Origin: Seonamhaeicola aphaedonensis
GTDB lineage: Bacteria > Bacteroidota > Bacteroidia > Flavobacteriales > Flavobacteriaceae
Direction: 5' to 3'
Assembly (NCBI RefSeq): GCF_003386195.1
Contig: NZ_QRDX01000008.1
Span: forward strand, 63,993-127,992
DNA length: 64,000 nt
The position numbers and the translations under genes are program-made. Under the pieces are notes generated by a model, which saw only the letters and a list, made by a program, of their open reading frames with translations, had not been told where the DNA came from and made no database searches. The number at the start of each line of letters is the position of its first letter. Position 1 is the stretch's first letter. This document shows, piece after piece, positions 1-7,323 of this stretch.

Positions 1-1
1 A

Positions 2-148
2 ATCAACCGAGGGACGGTGACTGACACCTATGAGCTAATGACAACAGGTAATCTTATAAAAGTAGATAGAAACTTTCCCAAAAATACGCATGGGCTTTTG
101 ATTACCAATTTTTTTGAAAGCACGTTACGAAAAATAGAAACTCAGTAG
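2..148 (+). CDS. traK: Conjugative transposon protein TraK, C-terminal end only
   Basis: Open from the window edge to a TAG at 146-148, giving about 48 residues. The tail carries a motif of the form R-N-F-P-K-N-T-H-G-L-L-I-x-N-F, like the N-P-H-G-F-L-I-E-N-F end of Bacteroidetes TraK, an inner-membrane VirB8-like part of the conjugative type IV secretion channel. traM starts 32 bases later, which is the order expected of a CTnDOT-type tra operon. Only the C-terminus is visible, so the call rests on this motif and the neighbours. Confidence 0.6.
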   Translation: MNRGTVTDTYELMTTGNLIKVDRNFPKNTHGLLITNFFESTLRKIETQ

Positions 149-180
149 ACTACTCCATTAGGCTATTTAATACAAACAAA

Positions 181-1125
181 ATGAAACTAGAGAAAAACAA
201 AATTGTATTTACATCGGTAATAATATGCATACTCCTTTTTATTGGTGGCTATGGCATCATAGTTATGGGGTCCGAAGACCTTCCAGAGATCGATAGCAAT
301 AAAATTCCCATTCCAGAATTGGAAGATGGGCAAAAAGAATACCATTCTAAACTAGAGGCATTGGACAACTTGAAAGAAGAACGGGAAAAGACCGTGCCCT
401 CACTTTATCCGGAGCATATGATTGACGACAAGGGGTATTTCAATCCAGATTATATGGAACTGGAAAAACAGCGTATCATTGACAGTGTTTACAGTAAAGG
501 GCGGATTAGCTATTCGAAAAAGCGATTTAGAAATCTAGATATTGCAGAAGTACCAAGAAAACTCCAACGGGATTCAGTTTTAAAAATGGATAAAAAGGAA
601 GTTCAAGATATGGAGCCCGAATTAACCACTAAAGAACTGGCATTAGAACACCAGCTTTTTTTTGCATCGAATCCGTTGAAAAATGAAAATGTCGTTTCCC
701 AACATACAGATCCGTTTATCTATGTTCGGGTAGATGGTACACAAACAGTACGGAATAATTATAGACTACAAATGCGCTTGACCAAAGAAGCAATAATAAA
801 CAATATTAAGGTCCCAAAAAACACACCTATTTATGGATTCGTAAGTTTTAAGCCGAATAGGACGATTGTGGAAATTGAAAATATCAATCACAAACCTGTT
901 AAGTTAAAGGCCTTTGACCTTCAGGATGGCAGTGAAGGCATTTATATCGAAAATAGTTTTAGGGGCGAAGCAAGGCAGGAAGTGGTAGGGGATGTGGTGG
1001 ACGATATCAATATTGTGGGTGTTCCCCAGGTTAATGGCATAAAAAAGATATTCCAACGAAATAACCGCACCATAAAAGTTACCATAACCGACAATTATCA
1101 ATTAATATTAAAACACATAAAATGA
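181..1125 (+). CDS. traM: Conjugative transposon protein TraM
   Basis: 314 residues. One membrane segment lies near residues 9-29, after a short basic N-terminus, followed by a charged, probably coiled linker. The C-terminal half (about 180-314) has the beta-rich pattern of the Bacteroidetes TraM family, functionally comparable to VirB10/TrbI: K-V-P-K-N-T-P-I-Y-G-F-V, then a G-I-Y-I-E-N-S-F segment, then T-I-K-V-T-I-T-D-N-Y-Q-L at the end. It would bridge the inner membrane and periplasm in the mating channel. It is shorter than typical TraM (often about 400 residues), mostly in the linker. The stop overlaps the traN start by four bases (ATGA), so the two genes are translationally coupled. 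Confidence 0.75.
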   Translation: MKLEKNKIVFTSVIICILLFIGGYGIIVMGSEDLPEIDSNKIPIPELEDGQKEYHSKLEALDNLKEEREKTVPSLYPEHMIDDKGYFNPDYMELEKQRIIDSVYSKGRISYSKKRFRNLDIAEVPRKLQRDSVLKMDKKEVQDMEPELTTKELALEHQLFFASNPLKNENVVSQHTDPFIYVRVDGTQTVRNNYRLQMRLTKEAIINNIKVPKNTPIYGFVSFKPNRTIVEIENINHKPVKLKAFDLQDGSEGIYIENSFRGEARQEVVGDVVDDINIVGVPQVNGIKKIFQRNNRTIKVTITDNYQLILKHIK

Positions 1126-1922
1126 AATCAATTATAACTTTAATAATCTTAACCATGTGCCTTTCATTAAAAGCACAACAAGAATTGGATACCATTTATG
1201 CCAATAATAAAAAAAATGTAGCGCTGTTTTTTCCTGAACCCATTCGCCAAGGTATTACTGGGGCAGAAAACTTTGTATTCACTTACAATCGTGAGAAAGA
1301 ACAACATTTTGGATTGCTTCAAGCCACTCCAGGAACAGAAAGCAATTTATTGACCGTAACCAAAAACGGTCAGGTGTATTCCTATATTTTGAAATATAAG
1401 GAACAGCTTACCAAACTGAACTATTTTATAACTTCAAAAGCAAGCATTGGAAATGAGAAACCCAGGAAGATACAAGAAAAACCAATAGTTTTAATAGAGA
1501 ATGTAGCTAAAGATAGATTCGCTTATATTCAGAAGTTAAGCGAATATTTGCTAAAGAGAAAATATGAACCAATATCTACTAAAAGGAAAAAAGGCATCAA
1601 ATTACAGTTGCAGAAAATGGCATATAATGCTTCTGAAGTTTATTTAGTCCTGGAAATCAAAAATAATTCTGAAATTGATTTTGAGGTGGATTACCTTAAA
1701 GTTTATAGGGCAAATGGGAACAATAAACGTAAGGCTTCATTTCAGAAATTGGAACAGAATGTAATTCATCAATACAAAGTGCCCAGTCAAATAAAGACAG
1801 AGGAGAAAAAGCGTTTTGTTATAGTGCTTCCAAAATTTGTGTTGGGGGATAATGAAAGATTGTTAATTGAATTAAAAGAACTGAAAGGGAGCCGCTCACT
1901 GATGTTAAATGCAATTTTATAA
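1122..1922 (+). CDS. traN: Conjugative transposon protein TraN
   Basis: 266 residues with a Sec signal peptide (about 1-18, ending K-A-Q). Bacteroidetes TraN is a periplasmic or outer-membrane-associated part of the conjugative channel, comparable to VirB9. The visible family pattern is a short region where T-x-x-N-x-x-F-P-E-P-I is followed by repeated beta strands such as L-L-T-V-T-K-N-G-Q-V-Y-S-Y-I-L-K-Y. It overlaps traM by four bases. traO, traP and traQ normally follow; here the strand becomes non-coding for about 600 bp, so the transfer operon is truncated or ends here. Confidence 0.75.
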   Translation: MKSIITLIILTMCLSLKAQQELDTIYANNKKNVALFFPEPIRQGITGAENFVFTYNREKEQHFGLLQATPGTESNLLTVTKNGQVYSYILKYKEQLTKLNYFITSKASIGNEKPRKIQEKPIVLIENVAKDRFAYIQKLSEYLLKRKYEPISTKRKKGIKLQLQKMAYNASEVYLVLEIKNNSEIDFEVDYLKVYRANGNNKRKASFQKLEQNVIHQYKVPSQIKTEEKKRFVIVLPKFVLGDNERLLIELKELKGSRSLMLNAIL

Positions 1923-2182
1923 AACTAAACTAAGGCTTCCTATCACTAGGTGGTTCAACTGAGTATGAATTTCATCTACATACTTGCCACCCACATCCCT
2001 AAAAAAATATAATAGATTATCTAAAATACTATTCATGATATTCTGTCAATTGGCTTGACTTCGATGAATTAATTTTTTATCATCTTAAAAAAGATATAAG
2101 TATTATTTTAAATAGATGCACGTTTAAGTAAATCCTTTGCAGCTTATAAAAAAGAATGTCGTCGAAAAAATATACATTTCTG
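1923..2182. other. Non-coding stretch after truncated tra operon
   Basis: No reading frame of gene quality is seen on either strand between the traN stop and the promoter at 2183. The stretch is AT-rich. No integrase, relaxase or clear attachment repeat was recognised. It is the boundary between the mobile-element remnant and the island of small secreted proteins. Confidence 0.5.
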
Positions 2183-2213
2183 TTGGTTTAGAATAATCCA
2201 TACTATATATTTG
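2183..2213 (+). promoter_or_regulatory. Bacteroidetes-type promoter of a non-coding unit
   Basis: TTGG at 2183-2186, then 19 bases, then TATATTTG at 2206-2213, which matches TAnnTTTG exactly. The -7 box and the following CA are the same as at the tRNA-Leu promoter at 52377-52406. No reading frame follows within 300 bases; a terminator does, at 2359-2386. Confidence 0.6.
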
Positions 2214-2216
2214 CAA

Positions 2217-2386
2217 CTCGAAGTTATTTTGACATAAATAAAATGATATATGAGTTCACAAATCGTCAACATGATATGTGAACTTTGGTAGGGTCCTGAT
2301 TATTATTGGTCTAAGGGCATGAGGTTCAGGTCCCGTCCAGACCGCAAGAATTGCTAAAAGCCTTAACACTCTTAAGGCTTTTTTTG
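2217..2386 (+). ncRNA. Candidate small RNA, with a tRNA-like 3' region
   Basis: A transcript starting near 2217 would be about 165-170 nt. Seen in order: a hairpin with arms GTTCACA (2254-2260) and TGTGAAC (2277-2283); a second with arms GGTCT (2308-2312) and AGACC (2339-2343), enclosing GGTTCAGGTCCC, which resembles a tRNA T-arm; and a terminator. It has no plausible coding frame. Either it is an uncharacterised small RNA or the decayed 3' end of a tRNA gene, the usual target of integrating elements. The next element's tra genes end only 300 bp upstream. I cannot choose between these readings from sequence alone. Confidence 0.4.
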
Positions 2387-2500
2387 GCACTTTAAAGAAG
2401 TTGTGTTGTTCCCAGTAAAATGGGATGGTTTATGTAGTTAAACCCAATGGAAAGCTTTCCTTTTTTCTTTATAGAAAATTGGGATGCTTTTTTGTTTTTA
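2339..2500. repeat. Intergenic structured repeat, copy 1
   Basis: First of three related copies. It begins AGACCGCAAGA (2339-2349), continues through the terminator, then TTGTGTTGTTCC (2401) with hairpin TCCCA-GTAAAA-TGGGA. It ends in a block (2438-2498) holding the palindrome GGAAAGCTTTCC inside outer arms CCCAAT and ATTGGG, with T-runs after each. The last block may end transcription of the minus-strand lipoprotein gene that stops at 2516. Confidence 0.7.
2359..2386 (+). terminator. Intrinsic terminator of the non-coding unit
   Basis: AGCCTTAA, loop CACTC, TTAAGGCT, then a run of T to about 2385. Perfect 8-bp stem. Confidence 0.75.
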
Positions 2501-2515
2501 AACATATGGTGTGGT

Positions 2516-2905
2516 TTATTCTCCTAGCATCCAAGGATAGACATAAACTATAGCCAAAATTAAACCCCCTATCCAAGAAATTGCCCAGCTAACATCTTCA
2601 ATAGTTGTGTTAAGCTTTTTGTTTTCTAGTTTAACTTTTTTTACTTCTTTAGTATCTATAATAATACTATCAGTTGTTTTGTTGTTTATCCACTTTATAC
2701 CATAGAAATCTTCACTGTCTATAAGTACAACTTTAGAATACGTTTCTATTTTACCATTTTTTTTTACAATTTTTGTTTTAGATCCAGACTTTGCAGCATC
2801 GTAAAGACTGGCGTTTCCTGATTTATAAGTCGTACAACCTTGAGACAGTATTAGCAAAGCTAGAAATTGAGCTACTACTTTTAAATTAATTTTAATGAGT
2901 TTCAT
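2516..2905 (-). CDS. Small lipoprotein of unknown function
   Basis: 129 residues. The N-terminus has a lysine-rich start, a hydrophobic stretch and a lipobox ending S-Q-G-C (Cys24), so it should be lipidated and exported. The middle (about 40-95) is a charged, lysine-rich region with short beta-like blocks (K-V-V-L-I-D-S-E-D-F-Y-G-I). A second hydrophobic segment near the C-terminus (about 107-125, W-I-G-G-L-I-L-A-I-V-Y-V-Y-P) could be a membrane helix. It is the only minus-strand gene of the island and ends 16 bases from repeat copy 1. I do not recognise the family. Confidence 0.6.
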   Translation of the reverse strand: MKLIKINLKVVAQFLALLILSQGCTTYKSGNASLYDAAKSGSKTKIVKKNGKIETYSKVVLIDSEDFYGIKWINNKTTDSIIIDTKEVKKVKLENKKLNTTIEDVSWAISWIGGLILAIVYVYPWMLGE

Positions 2906-3102
2906 GACAACTTGAATTGACTTATTAATGTAAGTGTAAAGGAGTAATAATTAGCTAACTAATATCATATAAAATCAGTTGACTTTTCTGTACCTTCTCA
3001 GTTTATGCTTTTTTTGTTTTTTACCTGTTCTTTATTGCATTTCCCTACTAATCAAAAGTCAAAAAATATTTGGGGTCGCCGTAATACTTTCATGCTTTGT
3101 TC

Positions 3103-3116
3103 ATGATATATATCAT
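3103..3116. promoter_or_regulatory. CRP/FNR-like palindrome upstream of 3168 gene
   Basis: ATGATATATATCAT, a perfect 14-bp palindrome of form ATGAT-N4-ATCAT ending 52 bp before the ATG at 3168. A weak -7-like box (TTTTTTGG, about 3142-3149) places the centre near -42 of the inferred start, the class II activator position. The same palindrome occurs at 3857 and a variant at 21604. Confidence 0.5.
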
Positions 3117-3167
3117 TTTATTTAATAGAATGGTTTATTAATTTTTTGGTCTCTAAAAATAGAATTC

Positions 3168-3662
3168 ATGAAAATAAAGCTAATTATTCCATTATTCTTT
3201 TTTGTAACATTACTGTTCTCTCAAAATAAAACTAAGGATTTTGAACAAATACCTGAGCAGCTAATAGGTACTTGGGAAATAAACTTACCTGGAGAAGGTG
3301 AAATACCAAGTCAGATATTTAGGTGGATATTTAATAAAATCACTAATAATAAAGGAGAAAGTGAATTTCACTGGCTGTTTAAACGGCAAGAAGACCTAAA
3401 ATATATTACCGTTGGTGTGTTTGTAAGTGATTTTTTTGTTGAAGATAATACATTTAAGACAAGTTTAAAAAAGGTTGGTTCCATGCAAAAGGAATTGATG
3501 AAAATGGAATTTTATGATGAAGTTAAATGGCATTACCCAGGAGACGAGCTGTTTGCTAAATCACCCCAAAATGGCTTTTACATATTTGAGGTAAATGAGG
3601 GTGAATTAATGCTTAAGGAAGGAAATAATGGTGAGGTTCAAAAATATTCGAAAGTAGAATAA
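3168..3662 (+). CDS. Secreted protein of unknown function, lipocalin-like size
   Basis: 164 residues with a Sec signal peptide (about 1-18, ending L-F-S-Q). The mature part begins with a segment of form I-P-E-Q-L-I-G-T-W-E-I, which resembles the G-x-W strand opening small lipocalin-like beta-barrels of Bacteroidetes. The rest alternates short hydrophobic strands with acidic and lysine stretches, without cysteines or obvious catalytic residues. An ATGAT-N4-ATCAT palindrome lies 52 bp upstream of the start, shared with the next gene. Both may therefore answer to one CRP/FNR-type regulator. The lipocalin reading is an inference from one motif. Confidence 0.55.
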   Translation: MKIKLIIPLFFFVTLLFSQNKTKDFEQIPEQLIGTWEINLPGEGEIPSQIFRWIFNKITNNKGESEFHWLFKRQEDLKYITVGVFVSDFFVEDNTFKTSLKKVGSMQKELMKMEFYDEVKWHYPGDELFAKSPQNGFYIFEVNEGELMLKEGNNGEVQKYSKVE

Positions 3663-3686
3663 TCTTTTTTTTAAAAAGATCTGTAT

Positions 3687-3820
3687 AGACCGCAAGATTT
3701 AAGAGGGGGTCTAAAAAAATGGAGCTTTTTTTATTTAAAGATGTTGTGTTGTTCCTTGTAAATGGGAAGGTTTATGTAGTTAAGCCAATGGAGAGTTTTT
3801 CTTATTTCTAAAGAGAAAAT
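3687..3820. repeat. Intergenic structured repeat, copy 2
   Basis: Diverged copy of the 2339-2500 element. It starts AGACCGCAAGA (3687-3697), has a hairpin AGACC/GGTCT, T-runs, then TTGTGTTGTTCC (3744). The central stem is TTCCT/GGGAA where copy 1 has TCCCA/TGGGA, and GTTAAGCCAATGG follows. The outer ATTGGG arm is degenerate. It lies in the 3' region of the 3168 gene. Confidence 0.6.
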
Positions 3821-3856
3821 CAATGTTAAAAGATATTATAAATTCAGACTTAATGG

Positions 3857-3870
3857 ATGATATATATCAT
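3857..3870. promoter_or_regulatory. CRP/FNR-like palindrome upstream of 3920 gene
   Basis: ATGATATATATCAT, identical to the site at 3103 and ending 50 bp before the ATG at 3920. A -7-like TAATTTAA (3893-3900) would put its centre at about -40.5. Confidence 0.5.
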
Positions 3871-3919
3871 ATTAATATAGATGATTTTATAGTAATTTAA
3901 GGGGTTAGATTCAATACCT

Positions 3920-4378
3920 ATGAAGAAGCATATTTTCATTTTATTAACAGCGATAATTTTGATAAGTTGTGCGTTAGAGTCTGAGTTTTCATTGCCTAAA
4001 GGTGAAAGAATAGATACTGAATTATTGGGTTTATGGTATCCTGAAAACCATCAGGAATCTAGAGATTGGATTAAAATTGAAGCTTTTGATGAGTTTACAT
4101 ATAAGTTCACACTTAATGATGACGAAGGGACTTGTTATTCTTTTAGTTTAGGGAATTTTAAGATTATGAATGTTGTAGATACAACTAATGAAAAACCTAA
4201 TAGTTTTTACGGTTATGTGCTCAGTGAAAATCAATTAAAAGTTATGGAGGTAAACGAGAAGTTGGTTGATGAAGATTTTAATTCCCAAAAGGAGTTAATA
4301 GAGTTTTTCAAAACCAATGTTGATCGCCCTGAATTTTTTGTGTATCCTGAAATTTTTAAACGCAAAAAGGAAGAGTAA
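3920..4378 (+). CDS. Lipoprotein of unknown function
   Basis: 152 residues. Signal peptide with lipobox I-L-I-S-C (Cys17), followed by an acidic mature domain. A segment of form E-L-L-G-L-W-Y-P-E-N near residue 34 recalls the G-x-W start of the 164-residue secreted neighbour at 3168. The two share size, export, and an identical 14-bp palindrome at nearly the same distance upstream, so they may be distant paralogues under one control. The mature part is rich in Asp and Glu. No catalytic motif is seen. Confidence 0.6.
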   Translation: MKKHIFILLTAIILISCALESEFSLPKGERIDTELLGLWYPENHQESRDWIKIEAFDEFTYKFTLNDDEGTCYSFSLGNFKIMNVVDTTNEKPNSFYGYVLSENQLKVMEVNEKLVDEDFNSQKELIEFFKTNVDRPEFFVYPEIFKRKKEE

Positions 4379-4452
4379 CTTATTGTTCCTTTCTCTAAGT
4401 GATAGTTGAGTAAATCATTTTTTTATTTATGTAATTTTTATTTGTTTAAGTT

Positions 4453-4734
4453 ATGAAACCCTATCTGTTTAATTGGACTGATTTATTATATGTTATTGCC
4501 TTCTTGGTTTTAGGTTTTACTAGTTGGTTTACCTTAACAATGGGAATTGCACATCTTATTGAAGGAGTATCACAAATTATTGAAGATAGAGCTTCTGGTA
4601 ATCCAAGGATACAGGATTCAGGAGGTTGGATAGGTGTTATACTCTTATGCATTATTGGGGTAGTTTCATTAGTCCCTACGGTTGTATTATTTCTTAAAAT
4701 TCTAAAAAGGATAAAAACGTGTCTGCGTAAATAG
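4453..4734 (+). CDS. Small membrane protein, two predicted helices
   Basis: 93 residues with hydrophobic segments near 10-35 (L-Y-V-I-A-F-L-V-L-G-F) and 60-85 (W-I-G-V-I-L-L-C-I-I-G-V-V-S-L-V), joined by a polar loop containing R-I-Q-D-S-G-G. A lysine/arginine-rich C-terminus follows. It lies 74 bp after the 3920 lipoprotein on the same strand and ends at repeat copy 3. The family is not recognised. Confidence 0.5.
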   Translation: MKPYLFNWTDLLYVIAFLVLGFTSWFTLTMGIAHLIEGVSQIIEDRASGNPRIQDSGGWIGVILLCIIGVVSLVPTVVLFLKILKRIKTCLRK

Positions 4735-4737
4735 TTA

Positions 4738-4798
4738 TTAAACCCAATGGAAAGCTTTCCTTTTTTCTTTACAGAAAATTGGGATGCTTTTTTGTTTT
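4738..4798. repeat. Intergenic structured repeat, copy 3 (terminal block)
   Basis: Matches 2438-2498 at all but a few positions: CCCAAT outer arm, GGAAAGCTTTCC palindrome, T-run, ATTGGG arm, T-run. One T/C difference lies inside the block. Only the last third of the element is present. It starts four bases after the stop of the small membrane protein and may serve as its terminator. Confidence 0.75.
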
Positions 4799-4895
4799 GG
4801 AGCTATTTATTTCTTTCTTCTAAAAAATATACTCTAAGTCAAACAGCAAATAACCAGAGTGTTTTATTTTCTTCTTGAAAGATATTATAATTATT

Positions 4896-4932
4896 ATGTC
4901 CAGATTATTCTTCAAAACGCTTTTCTGGACAT
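4896..4932. promoter_or_regulatory. 9-bp inverted repeat upstream of MORN-repeat gene
   Basis: ATGTCCAGA (4896-4904) and TCTGGACAT (4924-4932), 19 bases apart, about 54 bp before the ATG at 4987. GACATTTG overlapping the right arm is one base off the TAnnTTTG consensus. Possible operator, or the stem of an RNA hairpin. Confidence 0.35.
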
Positions 4933-4986
4933 TTGTGACAGATATAAATTGTAATTTCGGTTGAGTTCAATATTAAATTAATAATA

Positions 4987-6089
4987 ATGAAATCCCTTGT
5001 TTTTTTTATTTCTGTTTTATTCTCCTGTATTTCATTATCTCAAGAAGTTAAGAAAGAATACTATGATAATGGCCAATTAAAACGTTTGGATCACTACAAT
5101 GCCAACGGTAAAAGGATTGGTGAAAGTATAATGTATTATGAAAATGGTCAACTACATGTAATTGGAAAATTTGAAAATGATTATAAGGTAGGAGAATGGA
5201 GAACATATTACGAAACCGGTGAACTAGAAGAAATAATTGATTATGCAACAGGAGAAGCTAAAACATATTATAAAAGTGGTCAATTAAAAGAAATTGGGAA
5301 TCATGAAAATTATGAGCTAAATGGCATGTATAAGATTTTTTACGAATCTGGAGAATTAAAAGAAGAAGGCCAGTATAAAGATGGAAAACTTAATGGAGCC
5401 ATAAAAGTGTATTACAAGAATGGACAACTATATCAAATAGCATATCGAAAGAATGGACTCATAAGTGGTGAAAGAAGAACGTATTATGAAAATGGTCATT
5501 TACAGGAAATAAATAATTACGAAAATGGCCAGCAATCTGGTGAAAGTAAACAATTTTTTGAAACGGGGGAGTTACATAAAATATTTTATTATGAAAACGG
5601 AAAACTTCATGGAGAGGCTAAAACGTATTATAAAAATGGTCAATTACATGAAATTGGGAGTTATGAAAATGCCAATAGGATAGGAGTATGGAAACTATTT
5701 TATGAAAATGGTCAAACATACTATATATCTAATTTTAAAAATGGCTTCAGTCAGGTGAATCTAAAAGTTATCACGAAAACGGGAAATTGCGACAAATATC
5801 AAACTATATACAGGGTAAGTTAATTGGTGAATTAAAAGCATTTTACCCAAATGGTCAATTGAAATTTATAGGAAATCATAAAAATGGTCTTCAGTCAGGC
5901 GAGGCAAAAAGCTACTATGAAAATGGACAGGTACATGAAATAGGTGATTTTATTAACAATGTTCAAGTAGGTGTTAAAAAGACCTATTACGAAACGGGGG
6001 AATTACAATCTGTAGAATACTTTAAAGGAGGAAAACCCACAAGCAATTCTGAGTATTATGATAAAAACGGTAAATTAATAGAGCAATAG
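4987..6089 (+). pseudogene. MORN-repeat (YwqK-like) secreted protein, frameshifted
   Basis: Signal peptide (about 1-19) followed by some fourteen repeats of about 24 residues of form Y-Y-E-N-G-Q-L-x-E-I-G-x-Y-E-N-G-K-x-x-G-E-x-K-T. This is the MORN-2 pattern found in proteins annotated as YwqK-family antitoxins and in secreted Bacteroidetes proteins. The frame is lost at 5744/5745: AATGG-CTTCAG here, where the matching unit at 5885 reads AATGGTCTTCAG, so one T is missing. Reading then ends at 5823 with 22 aberrant residues, while the repeats continue in the next frame to a stop at 6087-6089. One unit near residue 75-95 is four residues short. Intact, the protein would be about 367 residues. 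Either a real mutation, phase variation, or a sequencing error. Confidence 0.75.
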
Positions 6090-6321
6090 TTTTTTACAAT
6101 TAAATCCCAATGAGAATTTTAACAGGTAATTACATTATCCCAAATTAAACTGTAAAGACAATTTCGGATAGTATTTAGCACTTAGCCTTTAAATTTGGCA
6201 AAAACCAAACCAAAGGAAACGAGAATTATGATTTGTTAGATACACTATTAAAGGAAAATAATTTTATAAAGAAAAGAATAATTAAAAGTCAATAAGTCTA
6301 AACTTAATTACAATCAATATA

Positions 6322-7161
6322 ATGCATCATCAACTTTATTTTTTCATAAAAACAAAAATACTATTGTTTAGTATTCTAATTCTAACAGGACTTTCAAGCT
6401 TAGGTGCCATCTATGCACAAAACAAGACAATTGTTATTAACAAGGAGCTTGAAGAAAATAGCGATAAGTTTAAAGTAAAAAAAGGTACGCAATGGATGGG
6501 GAAAATTTCCAAAATTAAATTTGGGGATTATAAGGTTGCAGATAGTAAAAATGGATGGGTGAAAACTAAAGTGAAATCGAATTTTTGGAACACTTTTTCC
6601 GAGAGTAAAACTGAGAATAAATTTTCTTTTGTTATGGAGCATGAATCATTAGGATCGTCTATTGTAAATACTTTAAGTCAAATGACTGTTAAAGAGGCAC
6701 GCTCTTTTAAGCTACTTTCTATAGGTGACTTTGAGTTTTACACAGGGCCTGATGATGATTACACAAGTACTAAAATATTTTCTTCTGAAATACAAATAAA
6801 AGATGATACCGGTGAGCCATGGAGTATGCATTTGGCAATGACTAATGATCATGACGCTGGTTATTCTGATGAAGGGATTTTAAGTTGTAGTGATCGACTT
6901 ATATTTATAGAGCCTATCTCCTCTAATAAAAACGGTAATGATTCCAGAAAAATACCTGCAAGGGGGTATGAGTTTATTGAAGACAATAAGTCTTTGGGAG
7001 CAGTACAGTATTATGGTGGGGGAGTTTTTGGATTAAATAAAAGTTTTGTTTGGATTAGATCTGAGCTTAAACCAAAAATGAAATTAGTATTGGCCTCTGC
7101 AATGATAATTATATTACAAATAAAGCCTGACCAATTTTCTGATTTATTTTCGGAAGAGTAA
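6322..7161 (+). CDS. Secreted protein of unknown function
   Basis: 279 residues. A hydrophobic segment near 13-31 ends A-I-Y-A-Q, which reads as a Sec signal with a cleavage site after about residue 32. The mature protein has a lysine-rich opening, a Y-T-G-P-D-D-D-Y-T segment (about 138) and an acidic W-S-M-H-L-A-M-T-N-D-H-D-A-G-Y stretch that could bind metal. A hydrophobic patch near the C-terminus (about 250-265) could be a strand or a membrane contact. The family is not recognised. It is the last gene of the accessory island; a strong bidirectional terminator separates it from gltD. Confidence 0.55.
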   Translation: MHHQLYFFIKTKILLFSILILTGLSSLGAIYAQNKTIVINKELEENSDKFKVKKGTQWMGKISKIKFGDYKVADSKNGWVKTKVKSNFWNTFSESKTENKFSFVMEHESLGSSIVNTLSQMTVKEARSFKLLSIGDFEFYTGPDDDYTSTKIFSSEIQIKDDTGEPWSMHLAMTNDHDAGYSDEGILSCSDRLIFIEPISSNKNGNDSRKIPARGYEFIEDNKSLGAVQYYGGGVFGLNKSFVWIRSELKPKMKLVLASAMIIILQIKPDQFSDLFSEE

Positions 7162-7262
7162 TACTATATACTTATAATCTTCTTCTTGGGTATGCTTTTG
7201 TTAAAGTTATACGCTATGACTCTTTAGAATTTATTCATAAGTAAAATACACATCAAAAAAAC

Positions 7263-7301
7263 AAAACAGCGAACCAAATACGAAAATGGTTCGCTGTTTT
7301 T
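7263..7301. terminator. Bidirectional terminator
   Basis: AAAACAGCGAACCA and TGGTTCGCTGTTTT form a 14-bp stem flanked by A and T runs, between the converging 6322 gene and gltD. Confidence 0.85.
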
Positions 7302-7323
7302 GTAATGATTATAATCTCATTAA

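Noticed and set aside
2308-2349. Functional tRNA gene
   Set aside because: No complete cloverleaf: the stems flanking the T-arm-like stretch are not closed and there is no anticodon arm of normal form.
2437-3785. GTTAAAC and GTTAAGC in repeat copies 1 and 2 fit the integron core GTTRRRY
   Set aside because: No matching RYYYAAC partner at the right distance, no attC-like imperfect palindrome, and no integron integrase in the window.
5787-6089. Separate 100-residue MORN protein starting at a TTG
   Set aside because: Its repeats continue those of the upstream frame across a one-base deletion; no own promoter or signal peptide, so it is the 3' part of the same gene.
6179-6295. 38-codon open stretch ending at 6293-6295, looking like a gene's C-terminal remnant
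   Set aside because: No start codon in frame, no recognised motif, and too short to tell from chance in AT-rich DNA.
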